From the NCBI RefSeq assembly GCF_010093595.1, contig NW_022985454.1, positions 673,473-737,472 on the forward strand: a DNA stretch of 64,000 nucleotides, in the 5' to 3' direction. Origin of the DNA: Mytilinidion resinicola. Lineage: Eukaryota > Ascomycota > Dothideomycetes > Mytilinidiales > Mytilinidiaceae. The translations under genes were made by a program, and so were the position numbers. This document shows, piece after piece, positions 33,501-44,064 of this stretch. The notes beneath the pieces were generated by a model. That model was not told the DNA's origin and did not search any database. It worked only from the letters and a program-made list of their open reading frames with translations. Positions within the stretch are counted from its first letter, which is position 1, and every line of letters starts with the position of its first letter.

Positions 33501-34198
33501 TCACCATCTTGCCAAGGTGCCCTGGCTGGTTCTTCGGCGCCATAGCGGCCGTCACAATGGGGTTGATATTGTGCATGAATGTGTCCTTGCGCAGCAGCTG
33601 CGAGCCTCGCGCCGTGTGTCTCTCCTTGTGGCGGGCACACAGGTCCTGGCGGACGAAGGAGCGGTGGCACTCCGGAAAGTCGCAGTGGTAGATCTGCTTT
33701 GGATTGTCTGTGAAACTAGGTTAGACGTGTTTTCCACGCGAACGGCGGGAAGCATCTCGCCTCCCCGAGACATATGCTGCCCTGAGAGCGGCTCTTGAAG
33801 CCTGCCGCCGGCCTGCTATCCACTTTACTTCTGGGGGTAAAGTCTGCTAAAAGGAAGGAGAGAGACTTACGGTTAAGCTGGTGGCGGTATAAATGCTCTG
33901 CCCTCGAATAGCTCTTTCCACAGCCTTCGTGTGGGCACTCAAACTTCTTGTCCAGGCCTTTGCGGCTCCTCCTGCGCTTCCTCGAGGAGCCACCGGCCTC
34001 GCCGCCGTCTTCGCCATTGTCACCGTCCATGATGTCTCCGCCATCCTCCCTGTTGCGCCGGCGGCCGCGGTTCTCGCCAGGCGACGAGGGCGTCGGCGGC
34101 TCGACCTGGGAGGTGTCCATCTTCTGGGGGAGCATCGAGTCCATCTTTCCAAAATCCGACGCGTGCGATGTATGCATGGAAAGAATTTGCGCCGTCAT
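30590..34198 (-). CDS. C2H2 zinc-finger regulator with fungal_trans domain
   Basis: Four exons, 34198-33871, 33707-32083, 32029-31691 and 31639-30590 (introns 163, 53 and 51 bp), give 1113 residues. Two adjacent C2H2 fingers lie at Cys88/Cys93/His106/His110 and Cys118/Cys123/His136/His140; the first intron splits them exactly at His110. A basic SRKRRRSRKG stretch precedes them. Residues about 150-450 are Pro/Ser/Gln-rich and disordered. The C-terminal half is a fungal-specific transcription factor domain (IGSFWIHFHPQLPILHRPTF; ATMFGHSAVMVAHEMRLPLP). The layout matches Klf1-like fungal regulators. Targets are unknown. A downstream ORF (30621-30379) could be an alternative last exon, but no convincing splice joins it. 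Confidence 0.9.
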
Positions 34199-37100
34199 GG
34201 TAGGTCGTCAATGCGCCGAGTCGCAGCCGGTCGAGGACTAGGTAACCTCACCGAGGGCTCCCTGTGGTGTGTTCGCGCGGAAGCGGTCGCGTGCAATGCT
34301 TACGAGTCGCGGGCAGTGGGATTGCAGTCGTCTTGGGGTTGAGGCTATCGGACGTCGGCGAGCATCCTCCAGGTATGTGGTCCGGCGGTTGCACAGCAGC
34401 AGATGGAACTCGAGTCGAGACGCTGTCAAACACCCCGGGGCGATGGCAGCGGAGATCACGGGATAGTCAGGGAAGCGTGTGGTGGTGTAGGGCGTGGAGG
34501 GGTTTGGGTCGCGGAGTGCTCCGTAAGGTGCTAGATGACCTGCAGCGACACGGGCGTCGGCCTGGGGAGAGCGGGATGATGGGCGTCGCCGCGAAGAGTG
34601 TTCGAGGGCACTCGAGGCGTGGCAGCGTCGTGGGAGCTCGCGGTGGCCAAGAGCGTGGGATTCAGCAGACAGAGGGCGAGAAGGATGGGGGCAGCGGCCT
34701 TCTCAAGGCTGCGGGATATAGGCGGCGGCGCGCAGTCTGACCTGCGATTTATTGCAGCGCTTGGGATCTCCGCCGCAGCCGCGATAACTGCTCACTGCGA
34801 TCGCCGTCTGGGGTATGCCGAAGGGTAGAGCAGAGGCACAGTCTGGCCTGCACGCTTCTGCGGTGTCTCGATGCGAAGAACAGCTTTTCGACGCACCCCT
34901 CAGCAGGCGCAAAAAAAGGGCGGAGGCAGAGGCAGAAGGCCACCAAACGGCGTCGTCTCTCGTGAGCCGTGCCGCGTCTGCCGTTGAAGCCCAGAGCAGC
35001 CACACGAGGCCAGTGCGGAGAAGCGTGAGCAAGGTCACGAGCATTGGCGTGGGGGCGTTTCGCACCGTCGATGGAGGGGAGCTGGTAGTCTGTTGCTCAT
35101 GTCATGTGTGCGGAATAAGAGAGGCAGGCGGGTGGCAAAGGCGAACCGAACTGCAGAAAACACTTCCAAATCTTTCCTACACAGAGCAAGGAAAAAGCTT
35201 TCAGACGCCATGAGTAGCTTTTCGCTCCACAGAAGAATACGCCCCAAAATTATCAGCATTATCTGATGGTATGGTGTAGAAATATAGGGCAGTGATGGTA
35301 CCGACCCTGTTGGCGCGTCCGCAGCATGCATAGTTTAGCGAGGCGCTGTCTATTCTGCGAAGCACTACAAGGCTTACACGTGACTTGGCGGCCCCTCAGA
35401 GTAGAAGTCGCCGCGCGTGGGGGCTTTGTCAACGCTTCTCGTAACTCGAGGAAGCTCAATATCGCCTCGCATGGCCGTGCTGCAACCTCTCCGCTCTCCT
35501 GCCCTGAGCGCCCTCACCAAGCACCCTGCACCTGCAGGGCTGCAGGCCTTGAGCACGGCGTCGTCGACGAGGCACCATGGACTGTCCATCCCCTCTCCAT
35601 GTCACAAAGGAGCAGTCTGCATGTCTCCCGGCTGCCGGCATGCGGTCGCCCATCCGCAATCCGCTCCCCCAGCCGCCAGACCAGGCGTTCTGGTTCTCGT
35701 TCTCGAACAAAAGCACCTCGGGCCTCGAGCATCGGCATCTGCATCGGCGTCTGAACTGACAGTCACACCAGCGCGTGTTTCCCTCAGCAATTGGCCCACA
35801 CACCGGATCCCCTACCAGTCCGGCCCGTTACCAGCAGCAGGGCGTTTTGCCCAGCCCAATCAGGCATTCTTACCCCAGACTTCCCTGCGGGCCGGGGTGC
35901 TGTCAGAGGCTGCAAGCTGGTGTGGCGTCTGCGACGTCGCCAAAGCGAGCGTGAGGGCGACCAGGCCACGGTCTGTCAGCGAATCCTCGACCTCGAGAAA
36001 ACTCTTGCCTGCTCCTGGCTGCAGACGACATGATTTTCGAGTTCCGTGACGCTGCCCCGTGCAATCTACGGCGTCTCAAGAATGAGAGAGGGCGCCATGG
36101 ACGAGAGCTGAATGCTGCGTTACGCCTCCGATCCTGGCTCTGGTGGTGGAAGCATGTAGGATCAGATAAAGCCATAAATCAACACCCCAGCGGAACATCC
36201 AACTAGCCCAGCTCCGCCAGCGTGCTCCATCAGCACCGCTTCCAGTAGCCTCCACTGGCCTCAAGACGGCAAGCCGCAGTTGATGGAGCGTTGATGGCAC
36301 ATCGGAACGTCGAAGCCGCACTTGCCAGCTACTGCACACCTCACACCAGACAGCATGAGCAACACCTCATCCGGCAGCGCCAGGCACCTCGCCGACGTCG
36401 TCATGCGCAACATGCAGCACCCTCGCGCCCCCGGCTGCATCGTGCGCTCGCGTCCGCCAAAGTCTCTGCGCTCCCCTGCATCACGGCCTTGTCCACCTTC
36501 TTCATCCATCCAAGACGCAACACGCAGCTCCACCTCATCATCCCAAACCCAGGGACCCGCCTCCAGCCTCCTGGCGCGCCTCATCCCAGCAGACCACCGC
36601 ACCGGCGCCCCAGCCCAGAAGAAGCAATTGTGCGAGCCGTCGGTCGACGCCAGAAAAGCCCGCAGCAGCCCTCTCGCCATCCGCTTTCAGCCTCACGTCG
36701 CAGCCGCCCTGCAACCTCCGCTGCCCCTCTCACCGATCATCGGCACGGCGAACTGCTGTCCCGCCGCGGCGAGCCAATCCGACCGTCCCCCTCAGCACCA
36801 CTGTGAAAGGTTAAAGTCGACGGCCAATCACGCCAAGCGGCAGCAGCAGTCATCTCCAGAACTTTGATTAATGGAGTAAAGCCAGCCTCGACTTCCCGTA
36901 AGAAGAACGTCGTGGTTTCACCCGCAGACACACTCATGCAACGCACGCCCGCAGCACGGCACTGTGGCACTGTCCACGTAGCTTGCAACGCGTGAGCGAT
37001 GACGATCGATGCGAGGTCCCTGGTTCGCGGATGGCACGTGGCAACCTGCTGCAATCGGATTGAGAACGGAAGTCACTGAGTCCACAGCTGCGCTGCTTAG

Positions 37101-37852
37101 CGAGTCTGGGGAGAGTGGGGTCGGGAAGGATGGGTGCTGATCCGCTATCCATGGATGACGCAACGGTACTGCATGTTGCGAAGTGGTGTTGTGCACCAGG
37201 AAGTGCAGCATGTGAACACCTGAGCCTGAGAACACTCTTCACCGCTCTAAGGACAATTCGAATCTTCTTGCATTGCGCAACATAGCGCTGGGAATGGTAA
37301 GACTAGCGCTGTTGTTCCATGCTCAAGGAGTTGGTTTCCAGCTAAGAGTGGATGCCCTGGAGGCGAAGCTGGACATTCCACGGATACACTACTTCGCTGT
37401 TTGTAGGGTATGAATGAGTTTGATTATGCTGTATTCTTGGAAACTTTGCCTCAGAACTCTAGACTAACGATATGACCCTACCTCTCCAGCCTTGGGATAC
37501 TGACCTGCTAGCATATCATGCTAAAATACTCAAAATTACAGGGAAGAAGCGTATATTCAGGACATTACACAAGGGGACGCGTGGATTAGAATCACAATCT
37601 CATCATATTACACAAAAACGCCTAACGCGCATTAGACTAGACAAGATGTGATCAGCCCTCAAACAATGCCGTACTTATACAAAACATTCTATATACCAGA
37701 AGCTGACTTGACGTGGTATCAAAGGCTCCGAAGAATGTTCATCAAGCGCTCAAGCGCCACAACCTTAGAATCCCTAGTAACAGCATTGCATCTACCAAGC
37801 ATCCCGGTAATACTATTACATGTCCCCATCCCAAGAGGGCAATAGGAACAGC
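34199..37852. other. 3.7-kb gene-free region upstream of the C2H2 regulator
   Basis: No gene is supported, although GC-rich DNA here yields many overlapping ORFs of 60-210 codons on both strands. None resembles a known family, and they shadow each other antisense. The right end (about 37260-37850) is more AT-rich and is the 3' flank of mob3. The region probably contains a long promoter and leader for the regulator starting at 34198. Non-coding transcription is possible but not visible in the sequence. Confidence 0.45.
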
Positions 37853-39436
37853 TCACACATCGTCTGTCTTCACCTCAGCCGCCTCATCTTTCGTCTCCAC
37901 ATGCTCCACTGTCGTTGCCACGACCTCGGCCTTCTCTCCCTTCTCGTCCTCCGCTTCCGCCGCCACTGGTGCGACAGGCGCTTGTTCCGCGTCTGCGACC
38001 CCACTCTCATCGTGTTCTTCCGCTTTCGGCAGCGGATCTGCCGTCTCGGACAGCGGTTGCTGTTCCGCCTCCGCGGCAGGGTTTTCAACGACCTCTGGCT
38101 CGGGTTCTGGCGTTGGGGCAAGCTGCACCTTGTTTTCGGGCTCTGCAGGATCTTGGTCTTGATCTCCCGAGGCTTCGATTGCCGTCATGGGGGTCGGCGG
38201 CTCGATTTGCTCCTCTCCTGGCTCTAGCTCCTCAGGTACGGGGCGGTTATCTGGTTCCGATTTCGGTTCTGCGGCCGCTTGTCTCTGTGCTGTTGGGTTC
38301 TCTTCCTCATCCTCGTTCTCCTCAACAACGGTTGAAACGACCGTCACACCGACCGACGGGGTGTGTCTGTGCATGCGCTTTGTAGTGTTTCCGGGTTGCG
38401 TTTCCTTTTCCGAAGCAGGCGGCTCTAGCTTCTCTTCGTCCACGACCCTGTTCTCATCGTCCCGCACGTATATTGACGCAACCGTGCTTGGCGCCGCCGT
38501 GGACGTCGACTCCACTCCTTCCGCGTCCGGCGGAATGGTAAAGTTATCCTCTGGAATCAAGCTGTAGACGTCGCAGACCGTCTTGAAGAAGATATAGAGG
38601 CCTGTCCGGCTCTCAACTTTCCAGAACACCTCTCGGTGCTGGAACCACGCGTGTGCAAAGATGCGGTAGACCCTTCTAAATATATTGGTAAGCTGTCGCA
38701 CCTGCTGATGCGCCGTGCTAGCCTCAGTCCCAAGCGCCAACCGCGATGGGAAGTGTTTGGGCGATGTGAGCGTATTAGCGGCCCAGTCGAGTGTATGGCA
38801 GCAGTAGTCGATTGCGCAGCACGACTTGGGTGGGTCGTGAACCGCGCAGAGATATTGCCATTCCGAGGCGCGCATCTCGGGGCAGGTGTGGGAGGAGCAG
38901 GGCGGGCTGTCGGAGAAGAGGGCGATGATGATCGAGTTTGCTTTCTGCGTGAGGAAGCGGCAGAGTTCGTAGAGCCACAGCGACTTATCGACGCCCTCCG
39001 GGGGGTGGGCGAGCCGCGTAGCCATGGTCTTGTCGATGGGAATTGTAGTGTTTGTGCCTATCGGATGCGTGAGGACATTGTGGAGGGCTTTGAGGTGCTC
39101 GGTCAGCTGGAAGGCGGAGTCTATCTAGAAAATCGTATCAGCTTGGAGCTCCTTAATCTGCTATGATGTTGTGTTGCGGCGGTTCCTTCAGAGTTCAGCC
39201 TTCCCAGATCGCTAACGTACTTCTGTCAAGTCCACCAGAGGAGGGCCTTCAGTCATATCCTCCGCCTTTGTTCCCGGTCGTATCCTCCTAGACGCGCCAT
39301 GGTCTACTATGCTGAACAGCTTGGCCTGTTGTTCGGCTTGGGCGCCTGTTGGTGACTTCGGTCCTATCTGGTCTTCTGCGATTGGGGGCGGGCTTGGTAG
39401 ACGAGGCGAGCTCGAGGGAGACAATGCTGCCATCAT
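37853..39436 (-). CDS. mob3: Mob3/phocein-like STRIPAK subunit with long acidic tail
   Basis: Two exons, 39436-39221 and 39124-37853, with a 96-bp intron (GTACGT..TTCTAG), give 495 residues. After a Pro/Ser-rich lead, IRPGTKAEDM begins the Mob/phocein fold. It continues with PPEGVDKSLWLYELCRF, CPEMRASEWQYLCAVH, CCAIDYCCHTLDWAANTL, HFPSRLALG and FRRVYRIFAHAWFQHR. This is the phocein (MOB4/Mob3) branch rather than Mob1/Mob2. Conserved Cys and His residues for zinc are present. In Sordaria and Neurospora this protein is part of STRIPAK, needed for fusion and fruiting. The last 200 residues are Glu/Pro/Ala-rich and disordered, longer than in animal phocein (about 225 residues in total). It is divergent from zng1 (551 bp). 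Confidence 0.88.
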
Positions 39437-39987
39437 TCTCGTACTCGTTACACGGTGTCGGCTTGGAGATAGGCTTGTGTTGTGAAGTTCACTACCGGTG
39501 TTGGTGTTTGAGGATGCCTAAAGCGCTAGGCTCAATTTGGGAAGACTCTTTCTTCACTCCGGCTTCACGTCACCTGGGCAAGCTTCTCTCTCATCAGCGT
39601 AATCTTCCAATTATTGGTTGTTGTGGGGGAAGCTACTCAGCTCTGAGGGTATGTATGTATGTCTTTTTAACATCAACACCGAGCTTTTGCGGTTTGGAGC
39701 AAATTCCGCAGTCTTGAAGCGGCGTTCTCGAAGCGTCTCCACAATTTTCGCGTTATTAGTATATATTCCTGTTTCTAGTCAAGATTCAGCTCTTGTCCAT
39801 CATCATTTCACTCAAATGTCTCAACCGTTCATCTCCAATCAATTTCCTGAATTCCTCGCCACTCTTTATCAAATCTGTTAATAAATCTTCTCGGTTCTAA
39901 CCGCTCCGCGAAGGTTTAAATATCGACATCCGTAACTACCATATCAGCATTTTGATACGTTGTACAGACAATAGTAAAGAGTTTACT
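39437..39987. promoter_or_regulatory. Bidirectional intergenic region between mob3 and zng1
   Basis: The 551 bp separate divergent start codons. No convincing TATA box or known binding site stands out. It presumably holds both promoters. Confidence 0.45.
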
Positions 39988-41472
39988 ATGAGCCTCGATC
40001 TGGACGAAGATGAGGCACCACCTCTCCTCGTAGCCTCGGGACAAGATGACACCGGCCTTGAGACTGAAGTCAACGAGGTATCAGTCACAAAAGTTCCCAT
40101 CACAATAATCACAGGTATGAGCTCCTATGCGGTTTGCGGTTTCAGCAACTAAGGTTCTAGGCTATCTTGGCGCTGGGAAAACGACGCTTTTGAACTACAT
40201 CCTTACGGAGCGCCACGGGAAGAAGATTGCAGTAATACTGAATGGTTCGTCCCATGCACATACTCTGGAGTGAAGGCCTCTAACCGTGGGATACAGAGTT
40301 TGGTGATTGTATGGCTTGTCTCTGAGCTCTCATAGAGTACCCTTCCTAATGCTATTTTCTCAACACAGCTATCGACATAGAAAAGTCCCTCACAGTATCA
40401 AAAGACGGTCAGCAAGCGGAAGAATGGCTAGACCTCGCTAACGGCTGTATATGCTGCTCTGTGAAGTATGTGTCACGACAATCAGCGCCGTTTCCCACCT
40501 CGAATATAATCTGAGCAATTCTCTAACAAATGCCTATAGAGACTCCGGCGTCGCAGCCATAGAATCGCTCATGGACCGTCGCGGCTTCTTCGACTACATC
40601 CTTCTCGAAACCACCGGCCTCGCCGACCCCGGCAACATAGCACCTCTCTTCTGGGTCGACGAAGGACTCGGGAGCACTATCTATCTTGATGGCATCGTTA
40701 CACTAGTCGACGCCAAGAACATTCTCAAAAGCCTCGACGAAGCACCAGCTGAGACTGTAGTCCACGACACTACTGAAGATCACAAGCACGAAGGCGACGA
40801 GCTGACGACTGCGCATCTCCAGATATCCCATGCGGATGTCATAGTCATCAACAAGACTGATCTAGTTACCCCTTCCGAACTTGAGACCGTTCGTGCTCGT
40901 ATCCAGTCTATCAACGGACTAGCGAAGATTCATGTTACGCAGCGAAGCCAGGTTCCTCAACTCGAAAGCGTGCTACTAGATCTACATGCTTACGACTCCA
41001 TTGGGGCGGACGAACTGGAGTTTGCGGCCAAGGGACATAGTCACCTGGATCCGGTGAGATTCATTTTCTCAGCAATATATATACTAAACTGGAGACTTAC
41101 TGAAGCCTCTAGACCATTTCCACAATATCACTCCCAGTACCGATACTTAGGCCTCAGAAACTAGATTTAGTCGACGCATGGCTCCGGTCAGCATTATGGG
41201 AATCGGTACTCCCGTTGCCGGATTCATCAAAGCAGTCGACTTTCGAAGTTCACAGGATCAAAGGCCGTATTGTTCTGACTAATGGAGTGGTGAAGCTGCT
41301 ACAAGGAGTACGCGAAGTTTTCGAGTTTCTAGACGAGAGCAATAGCGCTCGGTCTGGAGAGCCCACGGTGGTCGACTCTCCATCTTCTGCTGTTGGGAAA
41401 ATCGTGGTGATAGGGAGAGGCATAGACCAGGACGCTTTCAGGCTGAGCCTTGAGAAGGCACTCAAAGGCTAA
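39988..41472 (+). CDS. zng1: CobW/COG0523 GTPase, zinc metallochaperone Zng1-like
   Basis: Six exons, 39988-40114, 40161-40244, 40297-40308, 40369-40465, 40540-41053 and 41113-41472, join in frame to 397 residues. Exon 3 is a 12-nt microexon coding EFGDS with its flanks. Walker A GAGKTT lies at about 46-51. The CxCC metal motif CICC lies at 101-104, preceded by LANG. Further on come [23 protein letters not shown] for guanine specificity, and a C-terminal CobW_C domain ([11 protein letters not shown]). A His/Glu/Asp-rich loop ([11 protein letters not shown]) fits metal binding. Eukaryotic members transfer zinc to methionine aminopeptidase 1; this role is inferred. The ATG at 39988 is the first in frame. 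Confidence 0.93.
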
Positions 41473-41613
41473 AGGAAGACTGATGTTAAATCTAGGTCTA
41501 CTCCGCATTTACCGGCTTCCACATTGGATGGGCCTTGCAGTTGTCTAACCTCCATTAGTACAGCAGAATGTCAAATCAATCCAATTACAGAACATATCCC
41601 ACCACGTGCACCC

Positions 41614-43578
41614 TCACTGAAACCGTGGTATTCCCGCTTTGGAGTCCCTGACCCTCCAATCCGCTTCACTCTTATGAGTCTTATTCCGTCCGTGATAAAC
41701 ACATATACCCATCCCGCCACTCTGATGCTTCGGGCTTAGCGGACACAGCGGACTCCCTGGCAGATGATCCGGCACGATCCAGTCAAACTCCTCCCTAGTC
41801 ACCTCCACCCCCATTTCTAGCCTCCCGGAGTTGCCCGTGTCGTTTTCTCCCTCATCTAATGCCTGGACCCTGAACCATTCCGCCGGCTGCGAGGCATTCA
41901 GTGGCGGCGTATTCGAGCTCTGAGGCGGCCCTTCATTTGGTGAGTCGCCCTCACTACCACTGGTATCAAAAATGCGAGCCTGGCTCATGAGCAGTGTGTC
42001 GGAGTCCCAGACCCCGCCTTGCTTGCTAATATCCTTCGGAGCCGCCCTGCGCTGGGTGTCGTAGAACAAGTCTCCCGTGTCAAACTTGACGGTGTCGAAC
42101 GAGGGCGGCGGCGTTGGTATGCGGACGGCTTCTGGTGGACTGAACTTGAATGGATTGAACTCGCGATCTACTGAAACCGGCGTGGAGAGGGAAGGAGGGG
42201 TCTTCGGGCCCTGTGCTGAGCGATCTGAGCGCGAGAACAAGCGGCGAATAGTAACGGGGCTATGCTTATAGCCAGCGGCAACTGCGTTGCTGATGGAGGC
42301 ACGTTTGATCGGTTTGGTCAGGTTCTCTGGTTTGGGCTGGTTGAGAGGCGAGCCAACCTTGCTGCCTGATACCAGAGACAGGGGAAACTTGAATACAGAA
42401 CCTAGAGATGTCTTAGAGTCTTCTCTTTGCTTTGATTCCGCACCGGCCGCTTCGTCGAACCTGTCCGTCTCTGCGCCTCCAGTTTCAGGACCCTTCGCGC
42501 TTGGTGATTGGCCAAGCCACCCTCTTAACGGGTATTTCCTTGAGGGTTCGGGACTACCAACCGAGGGGTCGCTTGAGCGGTTACTTGCAGTTCGAAAATG
42601 CCCTGGCCGTCGGACGTTTCCTCTAGTTGAAGACGGAGAATCTGTAGGAGGCTTTTGATGATACATGTTTCTGACTATGTCTTCGTTGGGAGTGACAATT
42701 CGGACGCTCTCAGGGATCGATGTGATTCCAGGAGCCAGGTAATGGGATGGTTCAATATCCACGGGAAAAGGCGTTTTGGGACTTCGAGGACGACAGACTG
42801 CGCCAACGAAAGTCTGTGAGGATATTGGGCTTCGTGATCGAGGTGGGAGATCTGGCATTACTGATGGCATAGCCATTTTAAGAGCCTTGCCATGCTCGTC
42901 CAGGTTGCGGCGGTCTTTGACGCTGCCTTTGGAGGGCGGTTCAGCGTCATTTTTAACGTTCTTCAACTTGTCAGGAGTCTCTTTCTCCTTTCTCAATGTC
43001 ATAGTGTCTGGTATTTCTTTCTTCGAAGAGAAAATGGAGAACGTCCTCTTCTTTTTCAGGGCTGGTTTGATCTCATCGCCTGTATCGGGAAACATGCGGA
43101 GATCAGGGATGCCTTTTACAATGCCCCGCGCCATAGTGCTAATCGAAGAGGCACTTGTACTTTGTCGCGAAAGGGTGAACCGAGACCCGCTCGTATCCCG
43201 TCGGGGAAATGGTTCTACGCTTGGCGTCTTGCGGATAGGAATATCAGTGGGACTGCTGGCTCTTGCGTTTCTTGATGTTTTGTCCGTTGCATCTCCCAAG
43301 GTGTAGCTCTCACGATGCACCTCTGTTCCTGGAATTTTTGCCGATGACCGTGTTTGGTAGATATGCTCATGGATTGTCGGCCATTGTTTGAAACGTGCTT
43401 CGGACGAACGCCGAATCTGCGGTGTTGTCTGTCCATCCCCATCAATGCCCGACGTGGAAGGGGATGTTGCGGCAAGGAAATAGTCTGTTGTTGGTGCGGC
43501 ACTGATAGGCTCTCGAGATGCTGTTGTAAAGGGAGCTGGAGAGGATTCCAGAATTGGGCTGATTCCGAAGGCTGACAT
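41614..43578 (-). CDS. 654-aa disordered fungal protein, function unknown
   Basis: One uninterrupted ORF. The first ATG (43578) starts MSAFGISPILESSPAP. The protein is Ser/Pro/Lys-rich with many possible phosphorylation sites (RSPKTPFP, SPEPSRKYP, RTPSVEPFPRR-like runs), and a basic ALKKKRTFSIFSSKKE segment near residue 185. The C-terminus carries the most ordered-looking stretch, TREEFDWIVPDHLPGSPLC followed by PLSPKHQSGGMGICVYHGR, which looks like a conserved short motif. No catalytic domain is seen. I do not recognise a family. It may be a signalling or cortex scaffold, but that would be guesswork. Confidence 0.75.
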   Translation of the reverse strand: MSAFGISPILESSPAPFTTASREPISAAPTTDYFLAATSPSTSGIDGDGQTTPQIRRSSEARFKQWPTIHEHIYQTRSSAKIPGTEVHRESYTLGDATDKTSRNARASSPTDIPIRKTPSVEPFPRRDTSGSRFTLSRQSTSASSISTMARGIVKGIPDLRMFPDTGDEIKPALKKKRTFSIFSSKKEIPDTMTLRKEKETPDKLKNVKNDAEPPSKGSVKDRRNLDEHGKALKMAMPSVMPDLPPRSRSPISSQTFVGAVCRPRSPKTPFPVDIEPSHYLAPGITSIPESVRIVTPNEDIVRNMYHQKPPTDSPSSTRGNVRRPGHFRTASNRSSDPSVGSPEPSRKYPLRGWLGQSPSAKGPETGGAETDRFDEAAGAESKQREDSKTSLGSVFKFPLSLVSGSKVGSPLNQPKPENLTKPIKRASISNAVAAGYKHSPVTIRRLFSRSDRSAQGPKTPPSLSTPVSVDREFNPFKFSPPEAVRIPTPPPSFDTVKFDTGDLFYDTQRRAAPKDISKQGGVWDSDTLLMSQARIFDTSGSEGDSPNEGPPQSSNTPPLNASQPAEWFRVQALDEGENDTGNSGRLEMGVEVTREEFDWIVPDHLPGSPLCPLSPKHQSGGMGICVYHGRNKTHKSEADWRVRDSKAGIPRFQ

Positions 43579-44064
43579 GCCCCCGTGACAGCTCAAAGTC
43601 GTAAAGTTCGATGCGCTTGAATAAGAATTTTAGGCAATGGAGGAGGCCAAGGGGAGATGGATATGGAGCGCGCGGGTACAGGTAAGGAGAGGATGTAGAA
43701 GTTCGAGGACGCGACGAGCAGTTAGTGAGAGAGGAAGTAAAGAAACAGCGAGGCTTTCTCCGACTAGAAGGAGCGACATCGGGAAGGAAGTCCTTGCCAC
43801 CTGCTTAGGGTACTTCTTAAAGTGAAGACGAGACGGAACATCAAAGTAAGAGCTGGAAAAAATCCAAACACATAAAGTCTATACTTGAAGTTGTCGTCAA
43901 TGTCATAATGACCCACAGCCACACTATTCACACATTAATACCAACACCAGACTGCCGCTGTCCTTATGCAATTAACCGACCCCCCATGACTCCAATTGCG
44001 GTAAGCCTACCCAACTGCATTCCAATATAACATATACTGAGAATAGAAAACGCAACACACTGTA
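43579..44064. other. Intergenic between smc2 3' end and the 654-aa gene
   Basis: The 486 bp include the presumed promoter of the 654-aa protein (right of 43578) and the 3' flank of smc2. Nothing else was recognised. Confidence 0.5.

Noticed and set aside
34264..36867. Several ORFs of 100-210 codons in the GC-rich desert
   Set aside because: They overlap antisense, lack family resemblance or splice-consistent structure, and are Arg/Ser/Pro-rich as random GC-rich frames are.
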